DNA from: Bacteroidia bacterium
Lineage (GTDB): Bacteria > Bacteroidota > Bacteroidia > JAESSM01 > NORP286
Direction: 5' to 3'
Assembly: GCA_016764115.1 (NCBI GenBank)
Contig: JAESSM010000159.1
Location: 1,998-31,102, forward strand
DNA length: 29,105 nt
Shown here in pieces: positions 9,194 through 16,759 of this stretch (position 1 is the first letter of the stretch; every line of letters begins with the position of its first letter). Below the pieces are notes generated by a model. It saw only the letters and a list, made by a program, of their open reading frames with translations. It was not told the origin of the DNA and made no database searches. Position numbers and translations under genes: made by a program.

Positions 9194-9780
9194 TTTATTT
9201 AATTTACGTTTAGGGACGTCCTACGAAATACGACATGAAAAAAGTTAAAAAAAATTTAAAAAACACTTGACTTTCTAAAATATTTAATTCCCAAATCCAT
9301 TTCAAAATTATTGTTGATTACCGATACTATTGGTTTAGAGCATTTTACTGGTTTTGTCTTTTTTATCCACATTTTTTTTTACATCAATAAACTTCAAAAA
9401 ATCATCATAAATATCAGTATATCAGGCATTTGCATATTGAATTATGAATCACTTGTTATGCCCTTGTAAAACTAAATAGAAAAAATGAATAAAAATGAAA
9501 AACGCTATTGTTTATTAACTTTATTTTACTTGTGCTACAAATCTTAGCCCTTCAATTGGAAATAATTTTCAGAAAAATAATACTCCCTAAAAACCAATGA
9601 ATTACAAAAATTAAAAACTTCAGAAACTAATGTCGTGGACATGACAACTGCAGTTGGAAGTATTATCTCAAGTTTTTTTTATGCAAAGAAAACAAATACT
9701 GAACTTCGAAATGAATCCACAATATCACTTTCATTATTTGTAAAATCGTGTATTAGTTCTATAATCTATTGACTATAAAG
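9194..9780. other. Non-coding AT-rich region upstream of dnaA; candidate oriC
   Basis: No reading frame of useful length was found in these 587 bp. It contains a perfect DnaA box at 9363-9371, a near match GAATCCACA (7 of 9) around 9712-9720, A/T-rich runs at 9237-9270 that could unwind, and a 12-bp perfect palindrome CAACTGCAGTTG at 9645-9656. The dnaA promoter must also lie here; a TAATTTTG on the minus strand (9303-9310) fits the -7 consensus, without a clear -33. Position next to dnaA and the box make an origin plausible. One perfect box is few for an origin, and GC skew was not computed. Confidence 0.4.
9363..9371 (+). promoter_or_regulatory. DnaA box TTATCCACA
   Basis: Exact match to the consensus 9-mer TTATCCACA, 170 bp upstream of the dnaA start codon, followed by a run of T. 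It could serve origin function, dnaA autoregulation, or both. Confidence 0.6.
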
Positions 9781-11337
9781 CTAACCTTTATATTCCCCAA
9801 ATACATTTCGCAGCGTATCAGAAATTTCTCCGAGGGTAGCATATGCTTCTACAGATGCTAAAATGGTGGGTAATAAATTAATGTCTGAGCTGGCTTCATC
9901 TGCTAGCTTAGCCAATAAAGAATTTACCTTATCATTGTCTCGTTCCGATTTTAATGCCTGAATCTTATTTATTTGATCATGCCTGATTGAATCATCAACC
10001 TTAAAAACCTCTCCTGCTTCTTCATCCTCAATATATTTATTTACTCCAACAACTATCTTTTCCTTTTTTTCTATTCCTTGCTGATATTTGTATGCTGATT
10101 CTGCAATCTCATTTTGGATATAACCTTGTTCAATTGCACTAACTGAACCACCCATTGAGTCAATTTTACTAATATATTTATCCGCTTCTTCCTCCATTTG
10201 GTTAGTTAATTCTTCAACATAATAAGATCCAGCCATTGGATCTACAGTATCTACCACTCCGCTTTCTTCCGCAATTATTTGTTGTGTTCGTAAAGCAATT
10301 TTTGCAGCTTTTTCAGTGGGTAATGAAATGGCTTCATCATACCCATTGGTATGCAATGATTGTGTACCTCCAAGTACAGCTGACAATGCTTGAATGGTAA
10401 CACGAGCAATATTATTTTCAGTTTGCTGAGCCGTCAAAGTTGAACCACCTGTTTGAGTATGAAATCTTAACATTTGGGCTTTTTGATCAGTTGCCCCAAG
10501 TTCTTTTGTGATCTTCGCCCACATTCTTCTTGATGCTCTGAATTTGGCAATTTCCTGAAAGAAATCATTGTGTGCATTAAAAAAGAATGAAAGTCTTTTA
10601 GCAAATACATTTATATCCAAACCTTTATCAATAGCCGCTTTTAAATATGCCTTACCATTGGATAAAGTAAAAGCAAGCTCCTGTACTGCAGTGGCACCAG
10701 CTTCCCTCATATGATAACCTGATATAGATATGGTATTCCATTTGGGAACTTCTTTACTGCAAAACTCAAAAACATCAGTTATCAATCTCATAGATGGTTT
10801 TGGAGGATATATATAGGTACCACGGGCTGCATATTCCTTTAATATGTCATTTTGTATAGTTCCGGAAATTTTGGATATATCAGCTCCCTGCTTTTTAGCC
10901 AAACCGACATACATAGACAATAATATGGAGGCAGTAGCATTGATAGTCATGGAAGTTGTTATAGATTCCAATTGGATTCCGTCAAACAGGATCTCAATAT
11001 CACGGAGAGAATCTATAGCAACACCAACTTTCCCTACTTCTCCATCTGAAAAATCATGATCAGAATCATAGCCAATTTGTGTGGGAAGATCAAATGCCAC
11101 AGAAAGCCCTGTAGTCCCTTGATTCAATAAATAATGGTACCTTTTATTTGATTCTTCAGCAGTTGAAAAACCTGCATATTGCCGCATGGTCCACAATTTA
11201 CCACGGTACATGTTCGGTCTTACACCTCTTGTGAACGGAAATTCGCCGGGATTTTCTTCAGGAATTTCCCTCTTATTATATACTTCCTTAATTTCTATTC
11301 CTGAATCCGTTTCAAATTTTTCCTTACGTTGAGACAT
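9781..11337 (-). CDS. Methylmalonyl-CoA mutase, stand-alone catalytic (large) chain without the B12-binding domain
   Basis: 518 residues forming only the acyl-CoA-binding TIM-barrel part of the mutase. The C-terminal cobalamin-binding domain (DxHxxG) is absent, so a small B12-binding partner must be encoded elsewhere, as in two-chain archaeal-type enzymes. Conserved blocks include [13 protein letters not shown] (52-64), [29 protein letters not shown] (172-184), [13 protein letters not shown] and [12 protein letters not shown]. Residues equivalent to the methylmalonyl-CoA determinants Tyr89, Arg207 and His244 of the Propionibacterium enzyme are Y54, R172 and H209; the Arg-His spacing of 37 is preserved. 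Isobutyryl-CoA mutases carry Phe and Gln at the first two, so a methylmalonyl-CoA/succinyl-CoA role is favoured. A related ethylmalonyl-type mutase remains possible. The MeaB-type chaperone is not in the window. Confidence 0.9.
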   Translation of the reverse strand: MSQRKEKFETDSGIEIKEVYNKREIPEENPGEFPFTRGVRPNMYRGKLWTMRQYAGFSTAEESNKRYHYLLNQGTTGLSVAFDLPTQIGYDSDHDFSDGEVGKVGVAIDSLRDIEILFDGIQLESITTSMTINATASILLSMYVGLAKKQGADISKISGTIQNDILKEYAARGTYIYPPKPSMRLITDVFEFCSKEVPKWNTISISGYHMREAGATAVQELAFTLSNGKAYLKAAIDKGLDINVFAKRLSFFFNAHNDFFQEIAKFRASRRMWAKITKELGATDQKAQMLRFHTQTGGSTLTAQQTENNIARVTIQALSAVLGGTQSLHTNGYDEAISLPTEKAAKIALRTQQIIAEESGVVDTVDPMAGSYYVEELTNQMEEEADKYISKIDSMGGSVSAIEQGYIQNEIAESAYKYQQGIEKKEKIVVGVNKYIEDEEAGEVFKVDDSIRHDQINKIQALKSERDNDKVNSLLAKLADEASSDINLLPTILASVEAYATLGEISDTLRNVFGEYKG

Positions 11338-11407
11338 ATTAGCTTTACCAATTAAAATTATATTTCCCCAAGTTCACACCCTATAGTCTGTCTTTAAATT
11401 ATACAAA

Positions 11408-11489
11408 CGTCATCACGAGGACAATAGGACGAAGTGATCTCCGACTTTGACTAACCGAAGGAGATTGCTTCACTGCGTTCGCAATGACG
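11408..11489. repeat. Intergenic inverted repeat, family A (second copy)
   Basis: The outer arms are CGTCATCACGAGGA (from 11408) and GTTCGCAATGACG (to 11489). The inner arms are GAAGTGATCTCC and GGAGATTGCTTC. It is the uninterrupted version of the element at 4577-4731, and lies 19 bp after the stop of the minus-strand gene at 11508, upstream of the mutase gene. Confidence 0.75.
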
Positions 11490-11507
11490 ACATTATTAAC
11501 CACAAAA

Positions 11508-12038
11508 TTAATAAAAGCGTTGAATCTCTTTCCTTATGACATCTAAGGCCTTTTGATTGGGGATTTCCTGGCGATCCATCATGACTTCAAATATCTTTTT
11601 GCTGAGTTCAGTGGCAGGAGCTGTATCTGCAATACCTTCTGCTGCAGTATTAATAATTCTAACTGTATCTTCTTTAGCACTTCTAATTGCTACCCAAACT
11701 TCATTGGATAGATATATTTGCTGAGTCAAGTTATGCTCGAACTCGGTTCTTATAATTGACAAGAGCTCCTCATGAAATTTTCTAGCAGTCATTCTTGGGC
11801 CTTTAGCACGAATTAACAAGCTTGCCGGGTTTATACGTTCCAAAAACAAAGTCATACGTTCATAAGCCTGTAACCTAAGTGGCAAGGTGATTTCCTGGGT
11901 GGCTATCCTTTTATTTAGGAAACCCTTTTTCGCATCATTCTCAAGAAAAGACTTTATAACGAAATAAACAGCCATAAAAACCACCAAAGAGGGTAAAACT
12001 ATCTTAACGAATTCTAAAAATAGCTGTTCCCACTCCAT
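11508..12038 (-). CDS. Conserved small membrane-anchored protein of unknown function
   Basis: 176 residues from an ATG at 12038. One N-terminal membrane helix (about residues 8-30, VKIVLPSLVVFMAVYFVI) has no cleavage site, so it should stay anchored with a mostly helical, charged domain in the cytoplasm or periplasm. The soluble part contains LPLRLQAYERMTLFLERI and EFEHNLTQQIYLSNEVW, which I associate with an uncharacterised family widespread in Bacteroidota, but I cannot name it with certainty. It lies 170 bp upstream of the mutase gene on the same strand, separated by a family A repeat, so a shared transcript is doubtful. No catalytic motif was recognised. Confidence 0.8.
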   Translation of the reverse strand: MEWEQLFLEFVKIVLPSLVVFMAVYFVIKSFLENDAKKGFLNKRIATQEITLPLRLQAYERMTLFLERINPASLLIRAKGPRMTARKFHEELLSIIRTEFEHNLTQQIYLSNEVWVAIRSAKEDTVRIINTAAEGIADTAPATELSKKIFEVMMDRQEIPNQKALDVIRKEIQRFY

Positions 12039-12113
12039 TTATCTATAATTTAAAAGCAAATTAAGTTAACAATAGTTTTTATTCGCAAAACAGTATTTAA
12101 TTTACGATAATAA

Positions 12114-12121
12114 CAAATATA
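12114..12121 (-). promoter_or_regulatory. Possible -7 element for the gene at 11508-12038
   Basis: The minus strand reads TATATTTG (consensus TAnnTTTG), 75 bp before the ATG at 12038. No -33 TTG at the preferred spacing; a TTTG lies only 15 bp upstream. Confidence 0.3.
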
Positions 12122-12197
12122 CCAAAAATTATTTTCCAAACAGTACTGTCAGTAGAATGACAAATAAACTAAATAATTACCAACCCCTAAATTATTC

Positions 12198-12228
12198 TTG
12201 CAATTGCATAAGAAATCTCTTAGATTAG
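12198..12228 (+). promoter_or_regulatory. Probable promoter of the T9SS-exported protein gene
   Basis: TTG (12198-12200), a 20-bp spacer and TAGATTAG (12221-12228), one mismatch from TAnnTTTG. Spacing and elements fit the Bacteroidota primary-sigma promoter. The ATG is 72 bp downstream, preceded by an A-rich leader in place of a Shine-Dalgarno sequence. Confidence 0.4.
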
Positions 12229-12299
12229 CGCCCCAAATAAATTGCAGTAATAGCAAGCAATTGAAGCAAACATATCAATATTAATAAAAACGTAATAAA

Positions 12300-14915
12300 A
12301 TGAAAAAAACTTTACTCCTAACAATGATTTTTGCTTTTACCGGTCTTTGTGTTTTTGCGCAGTCCAATAAAAATATTGTGACTCACAAAGCAAAGCCTGC
12401 CGGCATGTATTTAGATCATGCAGCAAGTAAAAGTGCTGGAATACCGTATAGTGTTCCTGTAGTTCCTATTGGCAAATCAAGTGCAGCAATTAATGGTGTA
12501 ATACTTGGAAGTTCAGGTAACTTATACACCATAATTAGCAGCGAATCAAATATGGTTGCTGCTGACCAAGATTTGAATACTATTGTTTTCATTCACAGAA
12601 ATGATCCAGATTTTTTTGGTGGTGATGTAGGCATGTACCGTTTCGATGTTTCGATGGACGGTGGTGCAACATGGTCATCAAACAATGGTGTAGTAAATCC
12701 ATCAGCAAATGGAACACAAGTAACTCCCAGTGGTGCGGATACATTACATGGAAGGTACCCACAGGTAGCACTTTATAACCCTGAAGGAAATACTGATCCG
12801 AATAAAGCATATATGATATATTTCGGACCATACCACACTGGTTCAGGAGGTAACGATATTTGGAACGGAACTTTTTCAGGTGTTGGTAGATTAGATGCAG
12901 ATTCATCTACTTATACAGAAAGCCATATCTGGAGAAATGAAGGTAACGTGCTTATTCCAAATAGTTTGGTTAAAAGTGATAACAAAGTTTACTGGGCAGT
13001 TGATTGGGAATATGATGGAACAACTGCAAATGAAATAGTTGTATATAAAGGCATTTGGAGTGATCTACTTCGGGATGTTTCCTGGACTGTTCATACAACT
13101 TTAGACCCAGGACATACTTTAGATAATACTGGTTCCTCAAGTGCAACAGGTCTGCACATCGATTTTGACCCATCAGGAAAAATTGGTTGGATCGCGTTTG
13201 TAGGTGATATTTCAGCAACCGGCGTATATAACCCAATTTTTTACAATACTAAAGATGGTGGAAATACTTGGTCAGGTCCAACAGAAGTTCTAATGTCTGC
13301 TATTGACACTATTGCAAATAGTCTTGATACTTTAGGAACAGGAGTGCCAACAAGCGGATTTGAAACTGACTTTGTTGTTGATATGAACGGTAATCCTCAC
13401 TACGGGACAGTTGTAGGTGCAGGTGATGCTTACTCTATTCAATCTTCTCTTACATTAAACATGTGGGATATATATTGGGATGACGAAGCCGAAGAGTGGT
13501 CAGCATTATTATTAGATACAGTTTATTCTTTTAGAGCTACACTTGTCGGTGATATTGACTCAGACAATAGAGTTCAATACTCTAAAACTGAAGACGGAAG
13601 CGTTCTATTCTTTGGCTGGGCTGATTCTGACCCTGCTGTTAGTGGCGGTGATAACTCTACTCCTAACTTCTTGTGCAAGGCTTGGGATGTTGCCAACCAG
13701 ACAATGCATCCAACAGTTAACTTTACTGAAGGATCTTCATATGATGGAAGTGCATTATTTATTTCTATCGGTACAACATGCTTAGAAGATTCAGGAAAAT
13801 ATATCATCCCATTAGTAGTTGCTGATCCATGGACAGGTGATCCATTAAAAACAACTGATTACCATTTTCTTCAAGGAATAGAAATGGATGAATCAGGGTT
13901 TACCATTGATATGGGAGCTCCTGTAATTGACCTAATTGGAAATCAGTTTGTTACTGTAGTTAAAGATTCAGCTTATAATGATGATGGAGCTACAGCTTGG
14001 GATAATGTTGATGGTGACATAACTGACAGTATTGCAACCGTAGATAGTGTAGATAATACTTCAGTGGGTACCTACTCTGTTAGATACAATGTTGTAGATG
14101 ATGCCGGTTATTGGGCTGAGGAAGTTGTAAGATGGGTAACTGTTGTAGGCGTTAAAGATACTGTTGATCCAACAATCACATTAGTTGGTATGGATACTGT
14201 AACCGTTGAATTTGGTGATATGTATAGTGATTCAGGAGCAACTGCTACCGATGCCGTTAGTGGTGATATTTCTGATCAAATTGTTTGGTGGGACAATATG
14301 GAAGATACAGTTGGTACATTCATGTTCTGGTACACTGTAACTGACGGTGCTGGTAACCAATCAGACACTATCTTTAGAGTAGTTACTGTTGAAGACAATA
14401 CAGCTCCTACTTTAGCAATTATTGGAAACAATCCTTATGATTTGGCCAAAACCGCCACTTGGATAGAGCCAGGAGCATTAGCAATTGACAATTTGGACGG
14501 AGATATTTCCGACCAAGTAGTAATTGGAGGTACAGTAGATAACAACACTTTAGGTACTTATACATTAACTTATGATGTTACTGATGCTAATGGAAATGCA
14601 GCAGCTCAGTTAACAAGAACGGTTAATGTAAAATATTTAACAGCTATAGAAGAGTCTATTAGTGCTGAAGCAATTCAAGTTTATCCAAACCCAACAGCAG
14701 GAGCATTCTTATTAGATGTTACAGCTCTTGGAAACAAGAAAGCTGAAGTTGCGATCTTCAACATTCTTGGTGAAAAAGTTAGAATGATCGAAACAAGCAA
14801 CTTATCAGCTGGTAAGTATGTTATTGATCTTTCTAATGAATCAAACGGAATGTTCATAGTAAGAATTGAAACTGCAGATACAGTTATTACTAAGAAAGTT
14901 GTTTTAGACAAGTAA
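12300..14915 (+). CDS. Secreted multidomain protein with sialidase-like propeller, three Ig-like (DUF5011-type) repeats and T9SS type A sorting domain
   Basis: 871 residues. A signal peptide (MKKTLLLTMIFAF...VFAQ) directs export. Residues 50-530 form a beta-rich region with two Asp-box-like motifs, SMDGGATWSS (near 118) and TKDGGNTWSG (near 317), as in BNR/sialidase-type propellers; no sialidase arginine triad was identified, so enzymatic activity should not be assumed. Three about 80-residue Ig-like repeats follow (about 540-620, 622-695, 701-775), each with a D-x-x-D-G-D-I-(T/S)-D core and a GTY or GTF...Y-V-D-GN segment, as in DUF5011/HYR-like domains. The last 80 residues (VYPNPTAGAF ... 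GEKV ... KKVVLDK) are a classic type A CTD recognised by the T9SS. The protein is probably delivered to the cell surface or medium. It is monocistronic, with its own promoter and terminator. Confidence 0.9.
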   Translation: MKKTLLLTMIFAFTGLCVFAQSNKNIVTHKAKPAGMYLDHAASKSAGIPYSVPVVPIGKSSAAINGVILGSSGNLYTIISSESNMVAADQDLNTIVFIHRNDPDFFGGDVGMYRFDVSMDGGATWSSNNGVVNPSANGTQVTPSGADTLHGRYPQVALYNPEGNTDPNKAYMIYFGPYHTGSGGNDIWNGTFSGVGRLDADSSTYTESHIWRNEGNVLIPNSLVKSDNKVYWAVDWEYDGTTANEIVVYKGIWSDLLRDVSWTVHTTLDPGHTLDNTGSSSATGLHIDFDPSGKIGWIAFVGDISATGVYNPIFYNTKDGGNTWSGPTEVLMSAIDTIANSLDTLGTGVPTSGFETDFVVDMNGNPHYGTVVGAGDAYSIQSSLTLNMWDIYWDDEAEEWSALLLDTVYSFRATLVGDIDSDNRVQYSKTEDGSVLFFGWADSDPAVSGGDNSTPNFLCKAWDVANQTMHPTVNFTEGSSYDGSALFISIGTTCLEDSGKYIIPLVVADPWTGDPLKTTDYHFLQGIEMDESGFTIDMGAPVIDLIGNQFVTVVKDSAYNDDGATAWDNVDGDITDSIATVDSVDNTSVGTYSVRYNVVDDAGYWAEEVVRWVTVVGVKDTVDPTITLVGMDTVTVEFGDMYSDSGATATDAVSGDISDQIVWWDNMEDTVGTFMFWYTVTDGAGNQSDTIFRVVTVEDNTAPTLAIIGNNPYDLAKTATWIEPGALAIDNLDGDISDQVVIGGTVDNNTLGTYTLTYDVTDANGNAAAQLTRTVNVKYLTAIEESISAEAIQVYPNPTAGAFLLDVTALGNKKAEVAIFNILGEKVRMIETSNLSAGKYVIDLSNESNGMFIVRIETADTVITKKVVLDK

Positions 14916-14934
14916 TCTAAACCACTATAAGTTG

Positions 14935-14966
14935 AAAGCCCGGATCATAGATTCGGGCTTTTTTTA
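14935..14966 (+). terminator. Rho-independent terminator of the secreted-protein gene
   Basis: AAAGCCCG(GA) ... (TC)CGGGCTTT hairpin with a short loop, followed by a run of T, starting 20 bp after the stop codon at 14915. Confidence 0.9.
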
Positions 14967-14979
14967 TTCCTAAAAATAA

Positions 14980-15054
14980 AGTCATGTTGAGCTTGTCGAA
15001 ACATGTTAGGCTTCGATAATCCTACCTGTCCGGCAGGCAGGCTCAGCCTGACTG
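14980..15054. repeat. Intergenic inverted repeat, family C, right arm interrupted by a GC-rich palindromic module
   Basis: The left arm AGTCATGTTGAGCTTGTCGAA (14980-15000) pairs with a right arm split in two: CTTCGATAA (15011-15019) and GGCTCAGCCTGACT (15040-15053). Between the halves sits TCCTACCTGTCCGGCAGGCA (15020-15039), a small GC-rich palindromic unit. A closely similar unit is found inside the family B element at 15724-15833. Confidence 0.65.
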
Positions 15055-15116
15055 GTATGTGGGTTCAACTTAGCTGATGGCACTTTAGGAAACAGTCTCA
15101 AACATAAACAACCAGT

Positions 15117-15192
15117 GTCATTCTGAACATAGTGAAGAATCTTGTTCACTGATTATCACTATGTAACAAGATCCTTCATTCTTCAGGATGAC
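15117..15192. repeat. Intergenic inverted repeat, family B (intact copy)
   Basis: The left arm GTCATTCTGAACATAGTGAA continues into GAATCTTGTT. The right arm is AACAAGATCCTTCATTC continuing into TTCAGGATGAC, its near reverse complement. It lies upstream of the small lipoprotein gene. Confidence 0.75.
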
Positions 15193-15240
15193 AGGAAAAT
15201 GGACTTTTGATCCAGCCTCTTCTAGCTTAAATATAAGACC

Positions 15241-15248
15241 TATTTTTG
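15241..15248 (+). promoter_or_regulatory. -7 promoter element of the type B CTD lipoprotein gene
   Basis: TATTTTTG matches TAnnTTTG exactly and lies 34 bp before the ATG at 15282. It overlaps the alternative TTG start at 15246, which supports the ATG as the true start. No -33 TTG at the expected spacing. Confidence 0.4.
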
Positions 15249-15281
15249 TATCTTTCTCAACAAACAAGACGTTATACAAGC

Positions 15282-15716
15282 ATGCGATATTTATTACTTG
15301 TCCTAAGTATATTTTTGATCTTTTCTTCTTGTAAGAAAGAAGAACCTACAAAAGAGAAAGTTGATCCTAATGACCTCATTGTTTGGACTGGATATGGGAA
15401 AACTGATACTGCCTCTTTTGATAGTGCAGGAATAAATTATGCGCTCTGGATTCCCAATGCCTTTACACCGGACGGAGATGGCTTGAATGATATTTGGGGA
15501 GTAAAAGGATTCGGAATAGTTGAATTTAAATTAACTATCATTGATATTTGGGATAATACAATGATCCTAAATTATGATCCCTATACTTATTGGAATGGAA
15601 GAAAATACAATTCAGGAGAAATACAACCTGATGGAATATATAATTATGAAATAACTACAACTGATTCTGCTGGAACGCAATATGAATATACAGGAGAATT
15701 AATTTTGATGAAATAG
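15282..15716 (+). CDS. Small lipoprotein with gliding-motility-associated (T9SS type B) C-terminal domain
   Basis: 144 residues from the ATG at 15282; a TTG at 15246 would add 12 residues ahead of the signal peptide and is unlikely. MRYLLLVLSIFLIFSSCKKE is a lipoprotein signal with a lipobox ending in Cys17. After about 35 residues of linker, the rest is one CHU_C-like domain: the hallmark IPNAFTPDGDGLNDIW, then VEFKLTIIDIWDN, YWNGRKYNSGEIQPDGIY and a final TGELILMK. In large adhesins this domain is the type B sorting signal that usually depends on a PorP/SprF-family partner. Here it is essentially the whole mature protein, attached to a lipid anchor. Two porP/sprF-like genes lie convergently, 122 bp away. 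It could be a real substrate, a competitor or chaperone-like piece, or a relic of a larger protein. Confidence 0.88.
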   Translation: MRYLLLVLSIFLIFSSCKKEEPTKEKVDPNDLIVWTGYGKTDTASFDSAGINYALWIPNAFTPDGDGLNDIWGVKGFGIVEFKLTIIDIWDNTMILNYDPYTYWNGRKYNSGEIQPDGIYNYEITTTDSAGTQYEYTGELILMK

Positions 15717-15723
15717 CAAAAAT

Positions 15724-15833
15724 GTCATTCCGAATTCCAACCTGCCTATTCGGCAGACAGGTTTACTTAAAAGAGGAATCTTGTATGCAAATAGCTACAA
15801 AGTATTAGATTCCTCACATTCGTTCGGAATGAC
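15724..15833. repeat. Inverted repeat, family B, with nested GC-rich module, between convergent genes
   Basis: The outer arms are GTCATTCCGAA (from 15724) and TTCGGAATGAC (to 15833), an exact 11-bp match. The inner arms are GAGGAATCTT and AGATTCCTC. The left arm is lengthened by ACCTGCCTATTCGGCAGACA, resembling the unit at 15020-15039. The element fills almost the whole gap between two convergent stop codons (15716 and 15839), so it may end transcription from both sides. Confidence 0.8.
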
Positions 15834-15838
15834 AACAT

Positions 15839-16759
15839 TTAGTTAGCAATTCCTTTTCTACAATTAAACCCTTTAAAAGTGAGGAAAACTTCATGTGCTC
15901 CGCCTCTGCCAGAGTCATCTAGATCCCAATCATATCCATAGGAAAGACCAAACTTACCTGTTGCCATTCCTGCAATGAGAACAAGATTATTTCCTGTCCT
16001 GTATTTTAACCCCGATATGAGTTCTCTATACATAAAATCAACACCAAAAATGTTAATTCTTGAGTTTTCTTGCATCAAAAAAACGTAATTTGGGGCAATG
16101 GCTAACTGTTTTGTGGAATCTAAAGCAAACTTATAACTTCCATACACTGCATATCTTCTAGGTAATGGAGATTTAGCAAAATTTACAAATTGGGATTGAT
16201 TAGGCTCATGTAAATGAAGAATACTAATTCCACTAGCAAATTGCTCACCATACACTGCTAGTCCAATTGAGAAATCAACAAAAATTCTCATATCATATTC
16301 CTGTTGATGCTGACTCTCATAAATCCAACCTCGAACTGGATCTATTTGGTCACCAAAATTCAATTTTGCCAAATCAATTTTTCTTTGATGAAAACCAATA
16401 TCAAATCCCGTTGCTATTGTAACTTTATCTTTAATATTAGTATGCGGAGCATAACTGAAGTTTAACTCATTGTACTTGAAAATTCCTTTAGCCAAATTAT
16501 CGTGCTTATAATAAAGTCCTATTCCTCCATGTAAAGACTTCACATATTGGTCATAACTAAATCCTGTGGATAAATAACTACCATCTAATTTTGGCCATTG
16601 GTTTCGGTAAAAAACAGAAGCTCTTGAGCAACCCTCACTGCCTGCTAATGCAGGATTGAGATATAATGGATTTGAAAGATATTGGGAGAATTGAATGTCT
16701 TGAGCGTTTACAACAAAGGAAGCTACTAAACAGCAGATGAAATAAATTTTCTTTTTCAA
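15839..16759 (-). CDS. PorP/SprF-family type IX secretion system membrane protein
   Basis: 306 residues. A TTG at 16759 is the likely start: MKKKIYFICCLVASFVVNAQ is a clean signal peptide with cleavage before QD. The mature N-terminus has the family hallmark QFSQYLSNPLYLNPALAG, followed by YRNQWPKL and YDQYV. The rest is a predicted outer-membrane beta-barrel (FGDQIDPVRGWIYESQ, SPLPRRYAVYGSYKF, GLKYRTGNNLVLIAGM). Family members include SprF of Flavobacterium johnsoniae and PorP of Porphyromonas gingivalis; SprF-type proteins act in surface delivery of type B CTD proteins. The TTG overlaps the TGA stop of the upstream paralogue (TTGA), so the two are probably translationally coupled. The porP/sprF name is not assigned because Bacteroidota carry many paralogues. 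Confidence 0.92.
   Translation of the reverse strand: MKKKIYFICCLVASFVVNAQDIQFSQYLSNPLYLNPALAGSEGCSRASVFYRNQWPKLDGSYLSTGFSYDQYVKSLHGGIGLYYKHDNLAKGIFKYNELNFSYAPHTNIKDKVTIATGFDIGFHQRKIDLAKLNFGDQIDPVRGWIYESQHQQEYDMRIFVDFSIGLAVYGEQFASGISILHLHEPNQSQFVNFAKSPLPRRYAVYGSYKFALDSTKQLAIAPNYVFLMQENSRINIFGVDFMYRELISGLKYRTGNNLVLIAGMATGKFGLSYGYDWDLDDSGRGGAHEVFLTFKGFNCRKGIAN

Noticed and set aside
12589..13807. Minus-strand frames inside the T9SS-cargo gene
   Set aside because: They overlap a well-supported gene, have odd composition and no motif.
15246..15281. TTG start extending the small lipoprotein by 12 residues
   Set aside because: The extension would sit ahead of a clean lipoprotein signal and overlaps the -7 promoter element.
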